DNA from: Allomyces arbusculus
Lineage: Eukaryota > Blastocladiomycota > Blastocladiomycetes > Blastocladiales > Blastocladiaceae
Direction: 5' to 3'
Length of the DNA stretch: 64,000 nt
Assembly: GCA_027604705.1 (NCBI GenBank)
Contig: JADHYV010000001.1
Coordinates: 248,001 to 312,000 of the forward strand
In this document: piece by piece, positions 55,700 through 64,000 of the stretch
How the letters are laid out: each line of letters begins with the position of its first letter
How positions within the stretch are numbered: the stretch's first letter is position 1
Program-made: the position numbers and the translations under genes
The notes under the pieces: model-generated
Seen by the model: the letters and a program-made list of their open reading frames with translations, nothing else
What the model was told of the DNA's origin: nothing
The model's database searches: none

Positions 55700-58280
55700 A
55701 TGCCAGTTCGCACCAGCCGCAGCCTGGTCGCCGCCTCGTCCAGCTCCGACTCGGCCACAAATCTGGCCATTCCGCATGCAAACCCTCGACTGCAATCAAT
55801 CGTTCTCGGCACCTCGCACGAGCGGCTCCTGGTCCCGCACTCCATCTCCACGGCGCGCGGCGCGCAACTAGTCGAACCAGATGCGGGAGCGTCACGTCGC
55901 GCGTCGGTCGCGCGAGGCCTCGCACGCAGCGACGATCCATCATGGATGCGCGTCGAGCGGTCGCACCGCGCGCGTGCGTCGTTTGCAGCTACAACGGGCG
56001 CATTCTCCAACGATGCGCCCGGACCAAGCGTCTGCATGTCCAAGCCGCCTTCGCTCGAGCAAATTCCGTCATTGCCGAGTTCACAACGTATGGCTGCGCT
56101 TCGCGGACCAGCTTCTTCACCGCTTCTCGCGTCGCCAGCATCACTTTCTCGCGGTGTGGCTAGCCGGGTATCGCCACGCCTGATGCCGAGTTTGCGAACC
56201 ATTGCTTCCGCCCCGTCGGCACCTGGGTCGGCAGCGAGTCGCGGTAAGGTGACCACGAACCCACCTGTGCCTGTAAGTCCAGCACGATCCATGCGAATCC
56301 AAAAACCGCTCTCGCTTGCGACGCGTCCGACTGCCGCCACTCTCGATCCGCCCGGATTCGGCTCCACGACGAGCACCGGCCGCGTATCTGCGCACGCAGG
56401 CAACCCGCTCGCCCCGGCCATTCTGCGCCCCGTCGTCTACATTCTGGGCCACGGCGCCAACTCGCACCGGCCGTCCGTGGCTGCACCCAGCCCATCCCCA
56501 GCATCTGCCGTGTCGCCGATGTCAACGCCGCTCCCATCACCCTCGTCACCCGTCTCTCCCCTCTCCTTGCCATCTCCACCGCTCCCGGCAATCCAAGTCG
56601 CGACGGCATCCGACATTGCACAACGATGCTCACGCCGTCGCACCTTCCGCATCACGCTCCGCCGCGCTCCACGCGCCACCGACCCCGACGAGACTCCACC
56701 CGTCCTGGTCCCCACCATCTCGATTCAGGACCTGTCGGACTCGCTCCCCGAATCGCTCGCATCCTCCTCCTCTTCTTCTTCGTCAGACGCGGCCTCCGCA
56801 CTCCCAACCGAATCACCATCGCTCGACGCGTCCGCGAACACGCAACACGGCGATGCAGCAGCCGCAGCCAAGCGACACCGCACGCACCACGCATTTCTGG
56901 TCGGCAAGCCCGCCCAAGTCCAGATCTTACGCGAAATGGCCGAGAAATTGCTGAGTTACCAGCGGCGGCACCAGTACATGCATTGGCGCACGTCGAGAAG
57001 CGCACGGTCGCGTCGGCAGGCCGAGGTGAAGAGGAAGAAACTCGAGAATTTGCGCATCGAGTGGGTATTTGGCTCGCGCGCTGTATTCGAGTCGTGGAAT
57101 GGATCACTGACGTTCGCTTAGGATCATTACCAAGATGCGGCTGTTGCACGACTTGAAGGGGCGGTTTGAAAAAGTGTACGCATGGACTGATCTTGTCAGT
57201 TTTCACTGAAGATGAGTGCTCATTCTCGCTTTTTGTTCCAATTCGTAGAACCGCTCAGCGAGAGCAACTGCGGCGCGTGCACAAGGAAACCACCGACGTG
57301 ATTGTGCGGCCCGGCTCCCTCCCTTTCCATGCCGTCGTTCCCTACCTGTCCGACTCACCCCTTCACCATCCCATAGAACGGCCACATGACGCACAACCTG
57401 ACCTTTCTCGCAACGCAAGACGCGTCCGTCCACGCCCTCGCCGATCACCACCACGCCGCGCAGCACGCAGCGGCTCTCGCGGCCCAGCGCGCGCACCAGG
57501 CCGGCACACGCCGGCTGCGCACGTTACGTGTTGACCGCGACGTGAAAGTGTCGGACCTGGCCGAACTCAAGCGTGCGACGACCGACTTACACGCGCTCAA
57601 GCAGGCGCTCGCGCAGGACCCGCAGTACTTGGTCGCGCAGGTCGAGCCGGTCGTGCATGCCAAGGATAAGGTTGTGGAGATGTGGGCCGCGGACGCAGCA
57701 AGGCTCGAGGCGGCACGCGCGGGGGTCGCGGAGCGGGCGAGGGCTGAAGTGGTGGAGACGGTGCGCGAGCATGTTACGGTGGATCGGAATCAGGTGCGTT
57801 GAGTGTGAGTTTGCAGGGGGAAGGAGACGGTGTGACTGACGGTGGGTGTGATGGGTGACTGTGTAGGCGCTCAGCGAGTACTTTTCGACGGTCACGGTCC
57901 CGCTGCACACGAGCATGGAGCGCATGCGCGCCGAGCTCGAGCGGCAGCGTGCCGAGCAGGCACGGCTCGCGCAGGAAGCCGACGAGCTCGAACTCAAACT
58001 GGCCGAGGCAAAACGAGACCGCGGGCGAGATCCGGATCCAGGCCACGGACTGGAACATCGCGCTCAAGCTCGCATTGCACGACTCGTCACGATTCGGCCG
58101 GCCCTGGAACGGCATCGCGGTGGGCCGCGCGCCCTCCTCGCGGCACGGGCCAAGCGCGTCTTGCATTCGCCTGCGCCGTCAAGGGACCTGCTGGCCGTGG
58201 ACGACGATGGGGAGTGGGTGGACTTGGACGAGTCGGTGCCGGTCGAGCCGCAGCGGCTGGGGATTGTGGGTGCAGGTTAA
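55700..58280 (+). CDS. Disordered protein with C-terminal coiled coil, unknown
   Basis: Five exons (55700-57060, 57122-57175, 57249-57297, 57377-57793, 57867-58280) give 764 aa. The first ~390 residues are Ser/Pro/Ala-rich and disordered, including PSPSSPVSPLSLPSPP and a Ser run. From about 420 the protein becomes helical and charged (LREMAEKLLSYQRRHQYMHW, EVKRKKLENLRIE, ITKMRLLHDLKGRFEK, REQLRRVHKETTD). It continues as a long coiled coil (ALKQALAQDPQYLVAQVEPV; MERMRAELERQRAEQARLAQ). The last residues include DDDGEWVDLDE. Two short exons were chosen because they continue the heptad-like pattern in phase. No family recognised; a cytoskeletal or scaffold role is only a guess from architecture. 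Confidence 0.75.
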
Positions 58281-58314
58281 ATGGCACTTGGCGACTGGAA
58301 GGAATGTATTTATT

Positions 58315-58737
58315 TCAAGCTTGCCCGAGCGACACCATGTTCGCGAGCCGTTTGCGCTCGGCCTTGCCGGCGGCCATGTAATTTTGGATGCGGGCCAGGT
58401 CAGTTTCGAAGCGCGTGCGCTCAAATTCACTGCGGACCCACTGTTGCAGGTCGCGCTTGTTGGGGGCACCTGGAACAGAGCAAGCAGTCAGGGTCATGGT
58501 GAAATGATGACCAGTTTGATGGAGCGCGACCCACCTTTCAGATCCCTCAAGAAGCCGCGGTACAGCGCCAGGGCCTGACGACGGATGATAAACTGGCAGG
58601 GCGGTGGTGGTCAGCCGCTCATCCAGGAGGAAAGCGCCGATGTGAAGGCCAAGTACATGGGTCAGGGTCAAGTTCCCGAATCGCGACCCGGTAGCCGCGA
58701 CAGCAGTGCCAGCAGCAGCAGCAGCAGCGATGGCCAT
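58315..58737 (-). CDS. LYRM2: LYR-motif protein LYRM2, three exons
   Basis: Small mitochondrial LYR protein. Exons (minus): 58737-58657, 58592-58535, 58469-58315; 97 aa (human LYRM2 88). Exon 1 gives an Ala-rich presequence-like start and LTLTH. Exon 2 gives FIIRRQALALYRGFLRDLK with the LYR-type ALYR motif. Exon 3 gives GAPNKRDLQQWVRSEFERTR, matching the LYRM2 SDRKYLKDWAREEFRRNK region, and a basic C-terminus. LYR proteins bind acyl-ACP and help Fe-S transfer or complex I assembly. The gene is divergent from NDUFS8 with about 290 bases between starts. The stop overlaps an AATAAA-like sequence (tgaaataaat on its strand). Confidence 0.9.
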   Translation of the reverse strand: MAIAAAAAAGTAVAATGSRFGNLTLTHVLGLHIGAFLLDERLTTTALPVYHPSSGPGAVPRLLEGSERWVALHQTGHHFTMTLTACSVPGAPNKRDLQQWVRSEFERTRFETDLARIQNYMAAGKAERKRLANMVSLGQA

Positions 58738-59023
58738 GTTTACACCAAATAAATCGTCGACAGAGTGCAGCAAGTCCCGTCGTCACCGAAAGCACCCACT
58801 CGTGCTCATCGTCGTGCCGGCCGCCGCGCATCGTTGACGACCGCAAATCGCGATCAGAATGCGAGGTCGTTACGATCACGTGGCGCCACGCGCCCACTTC
58901 TTGATGCCTGCTGAGCTCGCGCGAGAGCCGGTCCGCCACGACCGTTTGCACTGCGAGCTTCAGCAACATCTCGGCATTCTCGCCGCCGATCGCTCGCTGC
59001 AGGACCTGCCAACTGACCGCACC
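58738..59023. promoter_or_regulatory. Bidirectional promoter region, LYRM2 / NDUFS8
   Basis: About 290 bases hold all 5' sequence of both divergent mitochondrial genes. No known motif was recognised. Confidence 0.5.
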
Positions 59024-60356
59024 ACGATGATGTCGCTGCGCTCGTCGCTCCCGGCGCTTGCTCGCGCCGCCCGCGCCGCGCCCGTGCTCCGCAACCCGGC
59101 GGGTCCGTGCCCGATCTTCGCTTCGACCACAACGACAACTGTTCCGTCACGACCGCGGCGGGAGGAGCAATTGGGCCCATTCTCGGAGCTCTGGCCCAAA
59201 AATAGAGGGAAACAGGCGACACGGCAAGTAGCTGTGCATGAACGCGCGCTGCCTCGGCGAGGGAAGCGTCGTGATCGCGACCGCCCGTGCCATTCCCTTT
59301 GGCCGTGTTCAAGATTGCCCGTCTCCTCTCCCGCAGAACGGAGGAACAGATGATGCTGCCGCTCGTCCATGATCAAACCGAGCGATGGAACTGACGCCCA
59401 ACCGCGTCGCGTTCAACCCAGGCATTGCCGCTCTGTCGACGTCGCGCGTCGCGCAGGGTATGGCCAAGGAGGAGGGCCCGATCCCGCCGTCGATCTACAA
59501 CCGGTTTGCTGATCCGTACATGCTCGAGGCCAAGGAGTACAAGGGTTCGGCGCTCGACAAGGCGGCCGAGGTGCTGCTGCTCACGGAAATGTTCCGCGGC
59601 ATGTGGCTCGGTGCGTTCTTCACCAAGCAATCGACGTGGGATGGCAATCAGTGCAGTGGTTGACCCAGAGTGATTTGACCGATGGTAGTGCTCGAGAACT
59701 TCTTTAAGCCGCCCTACACGATCCTCTACCCGTACGAGAAGGCGCCCGTCTCGCCGCGGTTCCGTGGTGAGCACGCGCTGCGCCGGTACCCGTCGGGTGC
59801 GTTGATCGATCACGGCGACAGTGTCAACACATTGCCAACGCGCCACTGACCTCGCCCGTTTCCCGTTGCCCACCAGGCGAGGAGCGCTGCATTGCCTGCA
59901 AGCTGTGCGAGGCCGTTTGCCCGGCGCAGGCCATCACGATTGAGGCCGAGAACCGGCCTGACGGCAGTCGCCGCACGACGCGCTACGGTACGCACGCCAG
60001 CGCGTCAAAAACTCGCCGATTGCATGCGCCATGGTTCGATCTCACCCGAAGTCTGCTTCGACACCAGACATTGACTGGACGAAGTGCATCTACTGCGGCT
60101 TCTGCTCGGAAGCGTGTCCCGTCGACGCGATTGTCGAGTCGAGCAACTTTGAGTACTCGACGGAGACGCACGAGGGTACGTGCAGCCCACGCTGTCGACT
60201 TCCCCACTGCCCGTTTTTCCCTCGTGATTTTGCTCATCAACTTCTCCAACGCCCATTTTAGAGCTGCTCGCCAACAAGGAGCGCCTGCTGGCCAACGGCG
60301 ACAAGTGGGAGGTGCAGCTGGCCAACAACATCCGGTCCGAGCACCCCTACCGTTAA
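59024..60356 (+). CDS. NDUFS8: NADH:ubiquinone oxidoreductase 23-kDa Fe-S subunit
   Basis: Complex I subunit of the peripheral arm carrying two [4Fe-4S] clusters (N6a, N6b) next to the quinone site; mitochondrial inner membrane, matrix side. Exons: 59024-59102, 59422-59610, 59689-59796, 59877-59987, 60068-60175, 60262-60356; 229 aa (human 210). An Arg/Ala presequence is followed by [36 protein letters not shown], the first cluster motif [26 protein letters not shown], the second motif [12 protein letters not shown], then [20 protein letters not shown]. All five introns interrupt codons after the first base, each following a G. Two adjacent ATGs (59024, 59027) are possible starts. Confidence 0.97.
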
Positions 60357-61340
60357 TGCTTTGCGGTTCCTCTTTGCGTCTTCTCGTACCCCCTGGCGTG
60401 TTGCCGACTGTGCGCACGCCTCCCTGCGTCATTGTGCTGGCTGGAACCTGTCGCGCATCCGCCGTGCGCGCGCCAAATCAGAAATGTGATTTTACGGAAA
60501 TACATGGGCTGCCCATCGTCTCGTGGTGGGGATGCATCAGGCGAAAGTCACGGGGTGCGGGCCGAGTGCGGCTGCGGACAGCGAAGCGCAAGTGGGAGAC
60601 GCGCCTGCAGCGTTCGTCATGCCAGCAGCCGGCAGTTGCTGCACGCCCGCAAGCGGCGCGTTGGAGCGCTCCCAGTCATGATATATCGCGGCAATATCAC
60701 GTCGCGTGCAAGACCCACGGGCAAGACAAGAGAAGAGACGCGAACCAAACGACGACCCCACCACCGCGCCGCAAGACGCGACTCGGCGCACTAGACCGCC
60801 CGCCGCGCGCGCCCTCGCTCCCGCCGTCCTGCCCGCCCGCGTTGCTCGCTACTCGCACTCTCTCTTGCTCGCCTTGCTCGCTCGCTTATCACACCACTCG
60901 ACCTCGACTCTGACCCGCCACGTCCACGACGGCTCGCTATCCCCAGCCGCCGTATCCTTGCAGCCTTGACGGCCGCCATTGCGACCGCCGCCATCGCTCC
61001 CCTGCCCTCGCCTCGGCCCCTTCCCGGCTCCACATCTTGTGTGCGCGCACGCACAGCGCCGCATCCGAGGAGCTCTGCCGGACCCGATCGGCCCCTGCCC
61101 TGCCCTGTCCGCGCAGGACGCGACCGACTGCGCAACGGCGGCCTCGTCGGCCGCGCGGCTGCGCCCCTGCCGCACGGACGCTCTGCGGCCCGCGGCAACT
61201 TGGTGCATTCAACTGCCGCGGTCGATCCACGGCGGCGAGCGCGCGATACGAGTTGACGAATAATCCAGGTACGGCGCGGTGAATCGAAGGAGGTCGCAGA
61301 GGCTGTGCGGTGGTGGCGGTGGTTGACATGGGGCCGACCG
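60357..61340. other. Long GC-rich intergenic region and leader
   Basis: Nearly 1 kb. It is CT/CG-rich from about 60760 with clusters of CGCC and CTCGCT. It may be a promoter plus long 5' leader of the F-box gene, possibly with an unseen intron (the gt-rich stretch at 61270-61320). No coding signal. Confidence 0.4.
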
Positions 61341-63740
61341 ATGACTGACATGGCCGCTCACCCCGCCGATCAGGCTGCCTCTCCGTGCGTCTCACTTGCT
61401 CCGCCGCGGCCAGCTGGCCCACCGGCCCATCACCACCGCCATCGCACACCAACCTCCTCCCCCCACGCTCGTGACGCCGCCATGAAGACCCCGTTCACGT
61501 CCATTCGCGCTATTTTCTCGCGCGGCTCGGGCACCAGCGCCGCGCCGCCCGCCGACCAAGACACGCCGGCCACCAGCGCCCCCGCCGGCACTGCTGCAAC
61601 CGCCGCCGCGCGCGCCGGCAGCGCGCCTGCCCCGGCTCTCCCGTGGGCCATGTTCCCGACCGACAAGATGTCGCGCCCGTCGTCGCCGGTCCCGCGCGCC
61701 ACCTACGCGTGGTCCGGCGCGGTCCCCGGCAGCCCAACCGACTCGGTCCTGCGCGCTCGGCCCGGCGGCGTCATGTCCCCAACCGTCCCGTTACCCGCGA
61801 CCCTGGCTGGGCACGACGCGACCTGCGCGCTCGTGACGCGGTACACGACTGCGGTCCTCGACCAATTACCACTCCCAAAACTGTCGCCGACGGCGTGCAC
61901 GTGCGGCAAGGACGCGATCGACCCGGTCGCGCGACTCCCTCTCGAACTGGTTCTGCACATCTTGGCGCACTTGGACGCGCCGGCGCTCGTGCGGCTTGCG
62001 CCGTGCAATTCCGTTTACCATCGACTTGCCCACGACCACGCGCTCTGGCGGCAGCTCTACCGCACGCACCCGGCGTGCCACGCGTCGAAGCTCGCGCAGC
62101 GGTTTGTGGACCCGGAGACACTCGCGCGGCTGCAGATTGGCGCTGTCGTCCCGCGCAACGGCGGCGGCGGCGGGCAGCCGTCCTACCCGCTCCACCACCA
62201 CTACCAGTTTGGGTTCGCCGCGAACCATCAGCAGCAGCAGGGCACGTCCTCCGCGCACCCACCGCACCCATTTCTCGTCCCGCAAAACGCGCAATGGAGT
62301 CTGCTGTCGACGTCGACGAGTTTGCCCGGCGCACTCCTCGCCGAGCCGCCGACCGTCACCGCCGCGCACACGCGTGCGGGCACCCTCGCGCTGCCGTCGC
62401 CCCCGTCGTCCCCGACCGCCGCTGCGTGTGCCGGCTGGGCGCCCACCGGCAGCGACAGCCTCGACACGGCCGAGCCCATGGACATTGATTCGATGTCGCC
62501 GACTGATGGCGTTGGTGATGTCGACGAGGACGTGGCCTTCCCACTGCAGTCGGCGCAGGCCACGCTCGACTGGAAGTTTCTCTACCGCAACCGCGTGAGG
62601 CTCGAGCGCAACTGGCGCAGCGACCGGATGCCGATGACGGAACTCAAGGGCCACGGTGACTCGGTCTACTGCATCCAGTTTGACCAGCAAAAGATCGTGT
62701 CCGGGTCGCGCGACCAGACGATCAAGGTCTGGTCCTTGGCGACCGGCACGATCTTGCAGGAAATGCGCGGGCATGCCGGGTCCGTCCTGTGCCTGCAGTA
62801 CGACGCGACGGGGTTGTTGGTCACGGGGTCCTCAGATACGACCGTGATGCTCTGGGACTTGGCGCGCGGCACGAAGTTGCATACCCTGTCAGGCCATACC
62901 GCGGGAGTGCTGGACGTGGCGTTCAACCAGGACGTGATCGTGTCGTGCTCCAAGGACTGCACGATTAAGGTCTGGTCGCGGCCGACCGACTGGCGCGTTG
63001 GTCCCGTGCTCAAGGCGACGTTACTCGGCCATCGTGCGGCGGTCAACGCGATCCAGTTGCGCGGCAACACGCTCGTCTCGGCGTCGGGCGACTATCTCGT
63101 CAAGGTCTGGGACGTGGCCTCAGGCACGCACGTGCGCGACTTGGTCGGCCACGCGCGCGGGATCGCGTGCGTCGCATTCGACGGCCGTATTGTCGTGTCC
63201 GGGTCGAACGATAAGACGATCCGCGTCTGGGACGTGCATACGGGCACGTTGCTGGCCACGCTCGAGGGACATACCGACTTGGTCCGCACGCTCGCGCTCG
63301 ATTCGGCGCGGGGGTTGATCGTGTCCGGGTCCTATGACCAGTCGGTGCGCGTCTGGCACGTTTGGTCGGACGAAAAGGACGGGCCGTTTGGACCGCGCCG
63401 GCACGCGGGGGTCCCGGTGCGCCGCGACTCGACGAGGACCACACCAGTAAGCCCGGTGCCACCGAATGAGGGTCTCGCTGCCGCATTGGGACCGAACGTG
63501 CCGGGTGTCGTGACTGCGGTAAGCGCGACGGGTGACGCGACGACGGCCGTTGATCAGGCGGCGGTTGTCGCCCCGAAACCGTCAGTGCACTACTTTGAAA
63601 TGCACAACTTTGCCAAGGTGCACTCAAGCTGGGTCTTCAATGTCGCGCTGTCGTCCACGCACCTCGTCTCGGCGTCGCAGGACCAGTCGATTGTCGTCTA
63701 CGACTTTACGCAGGGCGTCGATACGGCGTGGATCGTGTAG
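61341..63740 (+). CDS. F-box/WD40 protein, beta-TrCP-like SCF substrate receptor
   Basis: Predicted 799-aa substrate adaptor of an SCF ubiquitin ligase, apparently a single exon. Residues 1-190 are disordered. The F-box lies at about 194-240 (LPLELVLHILAHLDAPALVR...YHRLAHDHALWRQLY) and should bind Skp1. A 170-aa low-complexity insert follows, then WKFLYRNRVRLERNWRSDR, typical of FBXW proteins. From about 433 there are seven WD40 repeats (LKGHGDSVYCIQFDQQKIVSGSRDQTIKVWS is the pattern; written here as LKGHGDSVYCIQF and VSGSRDQTIKVW). A long insert of about 80 residues separates repeats six and seven. The repeats resemble beta-TrCP/Lin-23 more than Cdc4. The start could be 61341 or the later ATG at 61482 (MKTPFTSIRAIF). 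Confidence 0.9.
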   Translation: MTDMAAHPADQAASPCVSLAPPRPAGPPAHHHRHRTPTSSPHARDAAMKTPFTSIRAIFSRGSGTSAAPPADQDTPATSAPAGTAATAAARAGSAPAPALPWAMFPTDKMSRPSSPVPRATYAWSGAVPGSPTDSVLRARPGGVMSPTVPLPATLAGHDATCALVTRYTTAVLDQLPLPKLSPTACTCGKDAIDPVARLPLELVLHILAHLDAPALVRLAPCNSVYHRLAHDHALWRQLYRTHPACHASKLAQRFVDPETLARLQIGAVVPRNGGGGGQPSYPLHHHYQFGFAANHQQQQGTSSAHPPHPFLVPQNAQWSLLSTSTSLPGALLAEPPTVTAAHTRAGTLALPSPPSSPTAAACAGWAPTGSDSLDTAEPMDIDSMSPTDGVGDVDEDVAFPLQSAQATLDWKFLYRNRVRLERNWRSDRMPMTELKGHGDSVYCIQFDQQKIVSGSRDQTIKVWSLATGTILQEMRGHAGSVLCLQYDATGLLVTGSSDTTVMLWDLARGTKLHTLSGHTAGVLDVAFNQDVIVSCSKDCTIKVWSRPTDWRVGPVLKATLLGHRAAVNAIQLRGNTLVSASGDYLVKVWDVASGTHVRDLVGHARGIACVAFDGRIVVSGSNDKTIRVWDVHTGTLLATLEGHTDLVRTLALDSARGLIVSGSYDQSVRVWHVWSDEKDGPFGPRRHAGVPVRRDSTRTTPVSPVPPNEGLAAALGPNVPGVVTAVSATGDATTAVDQAAVVAPKPSVHYFEMHNFAKVHSSWVFNVALSSTHLVSASQDQSIVVYDFTQGVDTAWIV

Positions 63741-64000
63741 CCCGTGGACGGGCGCGCCGTGTCGAGGTCGCCGAGGTCGTTGCGTCGCGTCGGATCGGAC
63801 CGGGCCGGTCTGTGTGTATATTTGTGCTCCGTCTCGTTCGTTTCGGGTCGGTCGACGCGTCGAGGAGGTGTCAGTGACCGCCCTCCTTCCTCTCACCCTT
63901 CGTACATATTCCCAACACCGCGGATCGTGACGGCCGCGTTGCGTAGCGGGCACGCCGCCGGTACCGCTCTTCCCGGTCGACGACGCGCTGGTTTCGTGCC
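63741..64000. other. 3' region of the F-box gene
   Basis: The last 260 bases hold the presumed 3' UTR. No further gene start is visible. Confidence 0.5.

Noticed and set aside
54201-55871. 556-codon plus-strand ORF opposite SHO1
   Set aside because: Antisense of SHO1 and its promoter; Arg-rich with no domain.
1-64000. tRNA or rRNA genes, CRISPR arrays, transposons, retroelements
   Set aside because: No cloverleaf with a recognisable B box, no regular repeat-spacer array, and no transposase, integrase or reverse-transcriptase motif was seen by eye; small or decayed copies could be missed.

Overview
The window is nuclear DNA of a fungus with compact, GC-rich, intron-rich genes. Most introns are 50-130 nt, start GTRNGN (often gtgcgt or gtacgt) and end YAG,with a CTRAC-like branch site. 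Fungal markers are a four-helix SHO1 osmosensor, a TYR1-type prephenate dehydrogenase, SVP26/TEX261, KAR5/Brambleberry and a PHO13-type phosphatase. A complex I subunit (NDUFS8) argues against a Saccharomyces-type yeast. A seven-helix receptor with a beta-helix ectodomain, animal-like features (class C-like receptor, beta-TrCP-like F-box protein) and the very high GC suggest an early-diverging zoosporic fungus, perhaps Blastocladiomycota; that placement is inference.

Layout. 0-12 kb: 5' end of an unknown minus-strand gene, RPL5, a GPI-type surface protein, a low-GC stretch with an unrecognised broken gene, a single-pass surface protein, TYR1, and a HAD phosphatase. 12-16 kb: a multi-pass membrane protein fused to a degenerate G-protein alpha-like domain. 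16-29 kb: NCBP1 (CBP80), an ALDH3-like pseudoenzyme with a C-terminal membrane anchor, SVP26, a SulP/STAS anion transporter, and KGD2. 29-38.4 kb: a secreted Cys-rich protein divergent from a large beta-helix/EGF/seven-helix receptor, then a decayed island holding a broken cytochrome P450 and a truncated copy of the receptor tail. 39-64 kb: CCT2, RFC3/Rfc5-type clamp loader subunit, an ARM-like protein, DUS1, KAR5, ARV1, a TPR mitochondrial protein, SHO1, a disordered/coiled-coil protein, LYRM2, NDUFS8, and a seven-repeat F-box/WD40 protein.

Gene models were rebuilt by hand. For almost every multi-exon gene the exon lengths sum to a whole number of codons, splice phases agree, and the protein length matches its family. 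The least certain models are NCBP1 exon 4, SVP26 exon 2, the start of the surface protein near 6.1 kb, and the 14.7 kb intron of the G-alpha-like gene.

Two candidate novelties bear on signalling: a membrane-tethered G-alpha-like protein whose nucleotide-binding motifs are partly lost, and a receptor combining a beta-helix ectodomain with a class C-like seven-helix bundle. They lie about 15 kb apart. Nothing in the sequence proves they act together. No tRNA, rRNA, CRISPR array, transposase or reverse transcriptase was recognised.
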